Positions 6,893-13,732 of a DNA stretch of 64,000 bases are shown piece after piece. The notes below the pieces were generated by a model, which was not told the origin of the DNA, did no database searches, and saw nothing but the letters and a program-made list of their open reading frames with translations. This DNA comes from Desulfobacillus sp041396245. GTDB lineage: Bacteria > Pseudomonadota > Gammaproteobacteria > Burkholderiales > Rhodocyclaceae. The stretch lies in assembly GCA_041396245.1 (NCBI GenBank), contig JAWKYW010000002.1, positions 258,733 through 322,732 of the forward strand, written 5' to 3'. The position numbers and the translations under genes are program-made. The first letter of the stretch is position 1, and each line of letters starts with the position of its first letter.

Positions 6893-8359
6893 TCACTTGG
6901 CCGACCCCGTCAGCCGGTATTCCGAGCAGTGTCGCGGCGTCGGCACGACCTTGCCCGGGTTGAGCAGGGCGTGCTCGTCGAAGGCCGCCTTGACGCCGCG
7001 GAAGATGTCGAGCTCCGCCGGGGAGAACTGCGCGCACATCTGGCCGACCTTCTCGATGCCGACGCCGTGCTCGCCGGTGATGGTGCCGCCGACCTCGACC
7101 GACAGCTCGAGGATCCTGCCGCCGAAAGCGGTGGCGCGGTCGACCTCGCCTTCCTTGTTGGCGTCGAACATGATGAGCGGGTGGAGGTTGCCGTCGCCGG
7201 CATGGAAGACGTTGGCGCAGCGCAGGCGGTATTCCCCGGCCAGTTCGGCGATGCGCGTCAGGACATGCGCCAGGTGCTTGCGCGGGATGGTGCCGTCCAT
7301 GCACAGGTAGTCCGGCGTGATGCGGCCGACCGCCGGGAACGCCGCCTTCCTCCCGGCCCAGAACTTGAGCCGCTCGGCCTCGTTCTGCGAGACGCGGATC
7401 TCGGTGGCGCCGCTCTTCTCCAGCACGGCGCGCATGGCGGCGATCTCCTCGGCCACCTCCTCCGGCGTGCCGTCGGACTCGGCGAGCAGGATGGCCTCGG
7501 CATTGAGGTCGTAGCCGGCATGCACGTAGTCCTCGACGGCTGCGGTGGCCGGCTTGTCCATCATTTCCAGGCCGGCCGGGATGATGCCGGCGGCGATGAT
7601 GTCGGCCACCGCATTGCCGGCCTTCACCACGTCGTCGAAGGACGCCATCGCCACCTGCGCCAGCAGCGGCTTCGGCGTCAGCTTCACCGTCGCCTCCAGC
7701 ACGACGCCGAGCATGCCCTCGGAGCCGATCGTCAGGGCCAGCAGGTCAAGGCCGGGCGAATCCAGCGCCTCCGAGCCGATCTCCACCACCGTGCCGTCGA
7801 TCAGCGCCACGCGCGCGGCGAGCACGTTATGCACGGTAAGGCCGTACTTCAGGCAATGCACGCCGCCGGCGTTCTCGGCGATGTTGCCGCCGATGGTGCA
7901 GGCGATCTGGCTGGAGGGATCGGGCGCGTAGTAGAGGCCGTGCGGCGCCGCCGCCTCCGAGATGGCGAGGTTGCGCACGCCCGGCTGCACGCGCGCCGTG
8001 CGCGACAGCGGATCGATGTCGAGGATGCGCATGAACTTCGCCAGCGACAGCACGACGCCGTGCGCCACCGGCGTCGCCCCGCCCGAGAGTCCGGTGCCGG
8101 CGCCGCGCGCCACCAGCGGCACGCGCAGTTCGTGGCACAGCCCGAGGATGGCGACGACCTGATCCTCCGTCGCCGGCAGCGCCACCAGCAGCGGCAGCTG
8201 GCGATAGGCGGTGAGGCCGTCGCACTCGTAGGGCACGAGGTCCTCCTGCTCGACCAGCAAGGAATCAGTCGCCAGGATACGGCGCAGGCCGGCGATCAGG
8301 CGCGCGATCCCGGCCTCGGCGAGCTGCCGGTGTTCTTCGTGTCCGCCTTGTGAGCCCAT
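6893..8359 (-). CDS. glcD: Glycolate oxidase FAD-linked subunit GlcD
   Basis: This 488-residue catalytic flavoprotein oxidises glycolate (or D-lactate-type 2-hydroxyacids) to glyoxylate. Motifs include the PCMH FAD site RGAGTGLSGGATPVAHGVVL, IGGNIAENAGGVHCLKYG, TIGSEGMLGVV, the substrate-side HAGDGNLHP and TGEHGVG near the C terminus. The length fits GlcD. It is the first gene of glcDEF on the minus strand; a long hairpin follows in the glcD-glcE gap. No glcC-type regulator is adjacent. Together with glycerate 2-kinase at 10.1-11.3 kb it suggests salvage of 2-phosphoglycolate or glycolate carbon. Confidence 0.96.
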   Translation of the reverse strand: MGSQGGHEEHRQLAEAGIARLIAGLRRILATDSLLVEQEDLVPYECDGLTAYRQLPLLVALPATEDQVVAILGLCHELRVPLVARGAGTGLSGGATPVAHGVVLSLAKFMRILDIDPLSRTARVQPGVRNLAISEAAAPHGLYYAPDPSSQIACTIGGNIAENAGGVHCLKYGLTVHNVLAARVALIDGTVVEIGSEALDSPGLDLLALTIGSEGMLGVVLEATVKLTPKPLLAQVAMASFDDVVKAGNAVADIIAAGIIPAGLEMMDKPATAAVEDYVHAGYDLNAEAILLAESDGTPEEVAEEIAAMRAVLEKSGATEIRVSQNEAERLKFWAGRKAAFPAVGRITPDYLCMDGTIPRKHLAHVLTRIAELAGEYRLRCANVFHAGDGNLHPLIMFDANKEGEVDRATAFGGRILELSVEVGGTITGEHGVGIEKVGQMCAQFSPAELDIFRGVKAAFDEHALLNPGKVVPTPRHCSEYRLTGSAK

Positions 8360-8438
8360 GGTGCCTCCGTTCGACGAATGCTAATGCGCGTACGCCCCGC
8401 GGAAAATGCGGGTTAACGCCAACCGGATGCAGCGCGGA

Positions 8439-9158
8439 TCAAAACCCCAGCGCAGCCGAGGCATTGGCTCGCACATCTCCGGCCTTTTCGTGTTCGCGCC
8501 AACCGGCACGCCAGCTCCGCCAGGCTTCCTCGATCCCCATGGCTTTCGCCAGCCTGGACAGCCGCGACTGGCTCATGCCCCGCAACTGGATATCCAGGGG
8601 CGGCATCGGCAGCCGGCTCCTCACCGAGGTCCCCAGATAAACCCAGTCCAGCAGGGCCCGCTCAGGCGTAGCCCGTGGATAACTGTAGTGCAGATCCTGC
8701 GTATCTTCCACCCTGCCCGAGCCGGGTTCGAAAAACCGCCCCGGCATGGCATAGAACCTGAACGGCCCCGCAACCGTGTCCCGCTCGCCCACCCGGGGTG
8801 GGGCCATGCCCGGTATCTGTGGCACCACGCAGGTGACCGTGTCGCCGAAGTTGTTCAAGGCGCCCGAACGCTCGAGCACCCAGGCGAGGCTGACCACGGC
8901 GCCACGCCGGATATATTGCGCGGCCTCGGCAGGATGCACGGCGGGTCCCGCCATGCGATTGAGATAGACGCCGCGCGAGACCTGCTGCAGCGCCCCGGTT
9001 TCGGTCAGCGCACGCACCCAGCGGGTCAGCGACGCAGGTGACGGCCGAACACCCGTGTCCACCCTGACATAGGCCTCGATGTCCTGCGTCGTCACCACAT
9101 GCGGCGCACCGAGGGCAAGCAGCGCCTTTTCCACCGTCTGCTTTCCGGAGTGCTTCAT
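8439..9158 (-). CDS. AbiEi-type antitoxin / transcriptional regulator
   Basis: This 239-residue protein resembles AbiEi antitoxins of type IV toxin-antitoxin systems. An N-terminal winged-helix part (TRWVRALTETGALQQVSRGVYL) precedes a C-terminal domain with the family motif YPRATPERALLDWVYLG. AbiEi proteins repress their own promoter by binding inverted repeats and counteract the AbiEii nucleotidyltransferase. The ATG at 9158 overlaps the stop of the upstream toxin-like gene in an ATGA arrangement, so the two are translationally coupled. The antitoxin is second here, the reverse of the classical abiEi-abiEii order. Confidence 0.82.
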   Translation of the reverse strand: MKHSGKQTVEKALLALGAPHVVTTQDIEAYVRVDTGVRPSPASLTRWVRALTETGALQQVSRGVYLNRMAGPAVHPAEAAQYIRRGAVVSLAWVLERSGALNNFGDTVTCVVPQIPGMAPPRVGERDTVAGPFRFYAMPGRFFEPGSGRVEDTQDLHYSYPRATPERALLDWVYLGTSVRSRLPMPPLDIQLRGMSQSRLSRLAKAMGIEEAWRSWRAGWREHEKAGDVRANASAALGF

Positions 9159-9943
9159 TGCGCCTCCTTCAGCCACGCATCGACCGTTTCCGCGACGCGC
9201 AAGCACATGTCCTCCCAGACTGCGGCATGCATATCCCGCCGCACCGAAGCCGGCAGATAGGGGAGGACTTCCTCGTTGGCGCGCTCCCATCCGATTGCGC
9301 CGGTCTTTTCAAGGGTTCTGCCGGCAATCGCCTTGAGCCATTTCGGGTCGGCGCGGCTGAGCAGCGGCACCGGATCCGCAGCCTGGGCGATGAGGTCGCT
9401 CAGGTCGAAGACGTCACGCGGCACGCTCCTGTTATCGGAGTGCAATGCCGCCAGCTTTGAAGCGGCCATGGCGTGCGCATTGAAACTGCTGACGCCAAAC
9501 TGCGTCATGCGATAGGCAATCGGCGGCGCGACACTCAGGCGAACCAGGTATTCTGGGGGCGGCAGGCCCCGGCCGGAAATTTCCACCTCGTATTGCACCG
9601 GCTCTCCCGTCTCTTTCAGGGTGGCGGCGAGCGAGGCGCGAAGGGTGGTTCTCGTGTCCTTCGTGATCGAAACGCCGGGCGCCTGCAGCGAAGCGGACAG
9701 CGCCGCCGCTTGTAGCGCTTTGGGAAGACTCTTGCGAAGACTGTCGTTCGACAGGGAAGGGTCGCGCTCGAAGTCGATATCCTTGGTCAGCCGCAAACTG
9801 CCGAATAGCGCGCGCATGGCCATCCCGCCTTTCAGGTAAAGGCGGGCGCCGTAATGGGTGGCCAGTGCGCGCAGCAATCCGATCTGGCAGCGATCGATCG
9901 CGCACATTCTGGCCGAAAACCCCTCAGAGGCCGGGTTATACAT
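9155..9943 (-). CDS. AbiEii/AbiGii-type nucleotidyltransferase toxin
   Basis: This 262-residue DUF1814/AbiEii nucleotidyltransferase has the core motif LKGGMAMRAL followed by LTKDIDFE, where the two aspartates bind metal. A later helix, SVPRDVFDLSDLI, carries the conserved R..D..DL signature of the family. Such toxins transfer nucleotides to cellular targets, in some cases tRNA, and AbiE can abort phage infection. The ATG at 9943 is preferred because a TTG nine bases upstream lies in the perfect palindrome 9950-9972. It is the first gene of the pair. The flank upstream is AT-rich compared with the rest of the window, which suggests acquisition by transfer. Confidence 0.85.
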   Translation of the reverse strand: MYNPASEGFSARMCAIDRCQIGLLRALATHYGARLYLKGGMAMRALFGSLRLTKDIDFERDPSLSNDSLRKSLPKALQAAALSASLQAPGVSITKDTRTTLRASLAATLKETGEPVQYEVEISGRGLPPPEYLVRLSVAPPIAYRMTQFGVSSFNAHAMAASKLAALHSDNRSVPRDVFDLSDLIAQAADPVPLLSRADPKWLKAIAGRTLEKTGAIGWERANEEVLPYLPASVRRDMHAAVWEDMCLRVAETVDAWLKEAQ

Positions 9944-9949
9944 ATCACG

Positions 9950-9972
9950 CAATGCTCATTTTATGAGCATTG
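9950..9972. promoter_or_regulatory. Palindromic operator candidate of the AbiE-like operon
   Basis: A perfect 10-bp inverted repeat, CAATGCTCAT / ATGAGCATTG with a TTT loop, lies six bases upstream of the toxin ATG in an AT-rich stretch (ATATATATAAAT follows). AbiEi antitoxins are known to autorepress through inverted repeats, so it is a good candidate operator. Overlap with the ribosome-binding region means it could also act at the RNA level. Confidence 0.65.
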
Positions 9973-10075
9973 CAGAATATATATAAATCCGGGGCAAGTC
10001 AATATCCGCCCAACGCCCGCCAATGCGAAGCATGGTTCAATGGCACGTCGTCATGGTGCTGGTGCCGCCTGTAAT

Positions 10076-11344
10076 TCACTCGATCAAAATCGCGCGGAAG
10101 TCGTTCACGTTGGTGCGCGTCGGCCCGGTGACGACAAGATCGCCCAATGCGGAAAAGAAACCGTGGCCGTCATTGTCCGCCAGCCGGGCCCTGGCGTCGA
10201 CTGCGCGCGCCGCGGCCCGGCCGAGGGTGTCCGGCGCCAGCAGCGCGCCGGCATTGTCCTCGCTGCCGTCGATGCCGTCGGTGTCGCCGGCGAAGGCATG
10301 GATGCCGGGATGGCCGTCGAGGGCCAGCGCCAGCGCCAGCAGGAATTCGGCGTTGCGGCCGCCGCGCCCCTTGCCGCGCACCGTCACCGTCGTCTCGCCG
10401 CCGGAGAGGAGCACGCAGGGCGGGCCCAGCGGTTCGTTGTGGCGGGCGCAGGATCGGGCAATGGCGGCCATGACCTTCGCCACCTCGCGCGCCTCGCCCT
10501 CGATGGCGTCGCCGAGGACGAGCGGCGCTACGCCCGCCGCCCGCGCGGCCCCGGCGGCCGCGGCGAGCGCGTCCCGCGGCGTGGCGATGAGGCGGAATTC
10601 GCCGCGGGCCAGGCGCGGGTCGCCGGGTTTGGGCGTCTCGCCGGCGCCGGACGCGAGCACGGTGCGCACGGCCGGCGGCACCTCGATGCGGTATTTCGCC
10701 AGGACGGCCAGCGCGTCGGCGCAGGTGGTGGGGTCGGCCACGGTCGGCCCCGAGGCGATCACCGCCGGGTCATCGCCCGGCACGTCGGAAATGGCGAGCG
10801 TGACGACGCGCGCCGGCCAGGCCGCCGCGGCAAGCCGCCCGCCCTTGACGGCGGAGAGGTGCTTTCTCACGCAGTTCATCTCGTCGATGCCGGCGCCGCT
10901 GTTGAGCAGGGCGCGGTTGATCGCCTGCTTGTCGGCCAGGGCGATGCCCGCGAAAGGCAGGGCCAGCAGGGCCGAGCCGCCGCCGGAGACGAGTGCCAGC
11001 ACCAGATCGTCGGAAGTCAGCCCCCGCAGCACGGCGAGCATGCGCGCGGCGGCGGCGCGGCCGGCCTCGTCCGGCACGGGGTGGGCCGCCTCCACCACCT
11101 CGATGCGGCGGCAGGGCAGGCCGTGGCCGTAGCGCGTCACCACCAGGCCCGCCAGGTCGCCCGGCCAGTGGTCCTCGACGGCGCGCGCCATGGCAGCGGC
11201 GGCCTTGCCGGCGCCGATGACGAGGGTGCGCCCCGGTGGCGGTGGTGGCGGCGGCAGGTGCGGCGGCAGGCAGGCGGCCGGGTCGGCGGCGCGCACGGCG
11301 GCGTCGAAGAGTCGGCTCAGGAGGGCGCGGGGTGAAGGGGTCAT
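10076..11344 (-). CDS. Glycerate 2-kinase (MOFRL family)
   Basis: This 422-residue protein is of the GckA/TtuD glycerate kinase family, which makes 2-phosphoglycerate from glycerate and ATP. Seen are TLVIGAGKAAAAMARAVE, LVSGGGSALL, MNCVRKHLSAVKGGRLA, DVPGDDPAVIASGPT, LLSGGETTVTV, AGDTDGIDGSEDNAGA and the C-terminal MOFRL motif GDLVVTGPTRTNVNDFR. A run of eight prolines near residue 45 is a linker oddity. The ATG at 11344 begins family homology. The gene is monocistronic and divergent from the small gene at 11.5 kb. With glcDEF and the reductase at 55.3 kb it would complete a glycerate route from glyoxylate, given a glyoxylate carboligase elsewhere. Confidence 0.92.
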   Translation of the reverse strand: MTPSPRALLSRLFDAAVRAADPAACLPPHLPPPPPPPGRTLVIGAGKAAAAMARAVEDHWPGDLAGLVVTRYGHGLPCRRIEVVEAAHPVPDEAGRAAAARMLAVLRGLTSDDLVLALVSGGGSALLALPFAGIALADKQAINRALLNSGAGIDEMNCVRKHLSAVKGGRLAAAAWPARVVTLAISDVPGDDPAVIASGPTVADPTTCADALAVLAKYRIEVPPAVRTVLASGAGETPKPGDPRLARGEFRLIATPRDALAAAAGAARAAGVAPLVLGDAIEGEAREVAKVMAAIARSCARHNEPLGPPCVLLSGGETTVTVRGKGRGGRNAEFLLALALALDGHPGIHAFAGDTDGIDGSEDNAGALLAPDTLGRAAARAVDARARLADNDGHGFFSALGDLVVTGPTRTNVNDFRAILIE

Positions 11345-11466
11345 GGGGCCGGGGCGGCGGTTGCCTGCCGGGCAAAGCATACCCCGGCCGCGCCGCGCCA
11401 GCCCGCCGTGTCGGAAAAATTCCTACAGGCGATTCATCCCCGCCCCTATTCAGGTTCGAACTTTTT

Positions 11467-11492
11467 TGCCGTTTAATGTGTCACATACGGCA
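11467..11492. promoter_or_regulatory. Nested palindrome upstream of a small gene
   Basis: TGCCGT (11467-11472) pairs with ACGGCA (11487-11492), and within it ATGTG pairs with CACAT around one T. It lies 16 bases before the ATG of the 80-residue gene and could be an operator or a leader hairpin. I know no named regulator for this sequence. Confidence 0.45.
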
Positions 11493-11508
11493 GAAAATGG
11501 AGTGGCTC

Positions 11509-11751
11509 ATGAATACCGAACGCCGCAAGAACCACAAGCTGAGGGCCTTGTTCGACGAGGCCTGCCAAAAGGTCGAAGCCTGCTTCGAGACCCGGCCGCC
11601 GCAGGGCCTGCCGGTCGAATGGGTGGTGTACCGCACGGCGCGCGCCGCCTATCCGCAACTGTCGACGCTGGACCTGTTCCAGTTCGCCATGGCGTCTTCC
11701 CGAATCCACCGCAGCCGGCGCACCGGCACGCCGGGCACCCTCGCTTATTGA
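11509..11751 (+). CDS. Small conserved-looking protein of unknown function (80 aa)
   Basis: I do not recognise this protein. It is basic at the N terminus (NTERRKNHKLRALF), then largely helical, with a VEWVVYRTARAAYP segment and LDLFQFAMASSRI, and a charged tail. It has no signal peptide or membrane segment. Support for a real gene is a GGAG about eight bases before the ATG, a nested palindrome just upstream, and a strong intrinsic terminator 50 bases after the stop. It stands alone between the divergent glycerate kinase and a convergent histidine kinase. The next in-frame ATG upstream (11497) would add four residues. Confidence 0.65.
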   Translation: MNTERRKNHKLRALFDEACQKVEACFETRPPQGLPVEWVVYRTARAAYPQLSTLDLFQFAMASSRIHRSRRTGTPGTLAY

Positions 11752-11801
11752 CGCTTATCGACAGCTCCTCCTCGCCCAATCCTCCCTCCTTGGGCGATTC
11801 C

Positions 11802-11831
11802 AGGCCGGCGTCATCGACGCCGGCCTTTTTT
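11802..11831 (+). terminator. Intrinsic terminator after the 80-aa gene
   Basis: A perfect 11-bp stem (AGGCCGGCGTC / GACGCCGGCCT) with loop ATC is followed directly by five further Ts. It terminates the plus-strand small gene and separates it from the convergent histidine kinase. Confidence 0.92.
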
Positions 11832-11870
11832 CTGCTCTGGCGCGGAAGATACTGCTGCTTCCCGGGTTTT

Positions 11871-12785
11871 TCAGCGACCCAGGGTGAAAAAGAAGCAGGC
11901 GCCCTGCCCCGGCACCGACTCGACGCGAATGCTGCCGCCGTGGCGATCGAGGATGCGCCGGACCGTGGCCAGGCCGATACCGAGTCCTTCGAATTCCCGA
12001 CCGGCATGGTAGCGCTGGAAGGGCACGAACAGTCGGCGCGCGCTGGCCAGGTCGAGCCCGACACCGTTGTCGCGAACGAAATATTCCGCAACCCCTTCGT
12101 GCATCCCGGCGCCAAACCGGATTTCCGCCTCGGACTGTTGTCGCGTGTATTTCCAGGCGTTGCCGAGCAGATTCCGCAACAGGCTGTAGGCGAGGTTGCG
12201 ATCGGCGCGCGCCGTCAGCCCCGGCGCCACATGCCATTTGACGGTGCGCTGCGGCTCGGCCGATTGCAGTTCATGCAGGACGGCCTCGGACAACGCCGAG
12301 AGGTCGACTTCCTCCAGCCTCATGCCCTTTTGCGACAGGCGGCCGAGTTCCAGCATGCCGTCGATCAGCACGCCCATGCGCTCGGCGGCGGCGGTAATTC
12401 GGGCCAGGTAATCCAGGCCCTCGGCATCGATCTGCGCAGCCTTCTCCTCGCGCAGTGTGTGGGCGAAGCCGCTGATGGCACGCAACGGCGCGCGCAGGTC
12501 GTGCGAGACGGCGTAGCTGAAGCTGCGCAGTTCGTTGTTGGCGGCTTCCAGCTCGGCCTTCTGGCGGCGGATGAGCGCCTCCTCCTCGGAAAGGCGCAGG
12601 AAGGTGCCGTGCAAGGCCCTTTTCGAGCGGTCCATCTCGAACAGCGTCTTGGTGAGCAGCCCGGCCTTGGCCTGCGAGAGATAGGCAAGGCAGCGCATGT
12701 GCAGCGCCTTTTCCATCAGTTCGCGGTTGATGGCGCGGATGTCGTTCTGGTAACCGCGGCTGACTTCGGTGATGCGCTCCGCCAC
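11871..12785 (-). CDS. Histidine kinase without own sensor domain, phytochrome-type core
   Basis: This 304-residue protein has an N-terminal helical stretch of about 70 residues, a coiled coil (LSEEEALIRRQKAELEAANN), HisKA with YAVSHDLRAPLRAISGF, and HATPase with LLRNLLGNAWKYT, VRDNGVGLDL and GLGIGLATVRRI. It has no transmembrane segment and no PAS or GAF domain. The start is a GTG at 12785 with AAGGGA upstream. It lies ten bases downstream of the flavodiiron-like metallo-beta-lactamase gene, so the pair is probably one operon and the diiron protein may be its sensor. No response regulator is adjacent. The core resembles the kinases at 1-1017 and 47208-49037. Confidence 0.88.
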   Translation of the reverse strand: MAERITEVSRGYQNDIRAINRELMEKALHMRCLAYLSQAKAGLLTKTLFEMDRSKRALHGTFLRLSEEEALIRRQKAELEAANNELRSFSYAVSHDLRAPLRAISGFAHTLREEKAAQIDAEGLDYLARITAAAERMGVLIDGMLELGRLSQKGMRLEEVDLSALSEAVLHELQSAEPQRTVKWHVAPGLTARADRNLAYSLLRNLLGNAWKYTRQQSEAEIRFGAGMHEGVAEYFVRDNGVGLDLASARRLFVPFQRYHAGREFEGLGIGLATVRRILDRHGGSIRVESVPGQGACFFFTLGR

Positions 12786-12795
12786 GTCGATTCCC

Positions 12796-13530
12796 TTACA
12801 GGAGGTCCAACCCGCAGGGCAGCGCGCGCAGGTGGGCGATGGCCGCGGCGACCGCCGGCTCGCCCTCGATCACCGAACCATGCTGCGGGCAGATGCGCGC
12901 GACGGGCAGGGCGGCGAAGCGGTCCATGACAACATTCAGCATGGCACGCGCCGGCATGATCATCTCGTGCCAGGAGTTCATGTCCGGCGCGTAGTTGGCG
13001 TCGGCGAAGAGCTGCCAGTCGTGGTCCATGGCACCGAAGAGATCGCTGGAGAACAGCGTGCGCGTGGCCGGGTCCCAGGTGGCGACGGAACCGGCGAAGT
13101 GCAGGTGCGGCGTGGGAATGAACTCCAGCACGCGGCCGCTTTTCAGGGACAGGCGCCAGTCCTGCCTATCCACGGCATAAAGGGTAGAACGCAGGCCGTA
13201 GTAGCGGATCAGGCGCAGCGAGGCGGAGTGGGCTGCGATGCGCAGGTCGGGGCGCTCGACGACATCCTCGACCACGGCCATGTTGCTGCAGACGTCCGGA
13301 TCGGGATGGGAAGCGACGACGACGGAGATCTGCGACGGATTGATGACGTCGATGATCTTGCGCATGATTACAGGGAATTGCGGAATGGAGCCGGAATCGA
13401 TCAGCACTGCTTCCTCGTCGTCCAGGATGAGGTAGGGATTGCAGTGCATGTCGGCCTCGGCATCGTGGAAACCGACCCAGTAGATGTCCCGCATCACGGC
13501 GACCGGTCCGCCGTAATCGACTGTGGCCAT
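12796..13530 (-). CDS. Flavodiiron-like (ODP-type) metallo-beta-lactamase-fold protein
   Basis: This 244-residue protein has the layout of flavodiiron protein beta-lactamase domains: NPYLILDDEEAVLIDSGS, then SHPDPDVCSN in place of the usual HxExDH, THxH-like TPHLHFAGS, the bridging aspartate in LFSSDLFGAM and the final histidine in ICPQHGSV. No flavodoxin domain follows. In flavodiiron enzymes these residues bind two irons that react with O2 or NO; stand-alone ODP proteins are thought to sense oxygen. The first motif has Val where the last His normally sits, so the iron site may be altered. The start at 13530 is the only in-frame ATG fitting the fold. The downstream neighbour is a sensorless histidine kinase. 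Confidence 0.82.
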   Translation of the reverse strand: MATVDYGGPVAVMRDIYWVGFHDAEADMHCNPYLILDDEEAVLIDSGSIPQFPVIMRKIIDVINPSQISVVVASHPDPDVCSNMAVVEDVVERPDLRIAAHSASLRLIRYYGLRSTLYAVDRQDWRLSLKSGRVLEFIPTPHLHFAGSVATWDPATRTLFSSDLFGAMDHDWQLFADANYAPDMNSWHEMIMPARAMLNVVMDRFAALPVARICPQHGSVIEGEPAVAAAIAHLRALPCGLDLL

Positions 13531-13568
13531 GCGCCTCTCCTCCCGAGTTCAGTGCAAGGGCATATTAC

Positions 13569-13730
13569 ACCCCTTTCCCGCGGGGGGATTCCCCCGTTTG
13601 CAAAAGGGGGGGCGAGGGGGAATTTGGCGACGGCACGGGTGCGCACCACCGCTGCAAATCCCTCTTGTTCCTCCTTGTTCCCCCGTTTTCGACCAAAGGA
13701 AACCCCTGTGGGACCAAGGGGGAGACCCTG
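13569..13730. repeat. G/C-run inverted repeats (AAATTCCCCC...CCCCC type)
   Basis: The stretch between the ODP gene and the oxidoreductase beta gene holds C-runs and G-runs (CCCCCGTTTGCAAAAGGGGG near 13593, AAATCCCTC and CCAAGGGGGAGAC farther on) that pair with one another. It matches in style the repeat at 18898-19005. It contains no convincing gene and may form a large hairpin downstream of the oxidoreductase operon. Confidence 0.7.
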
Positions 13731-13732
13731 CA

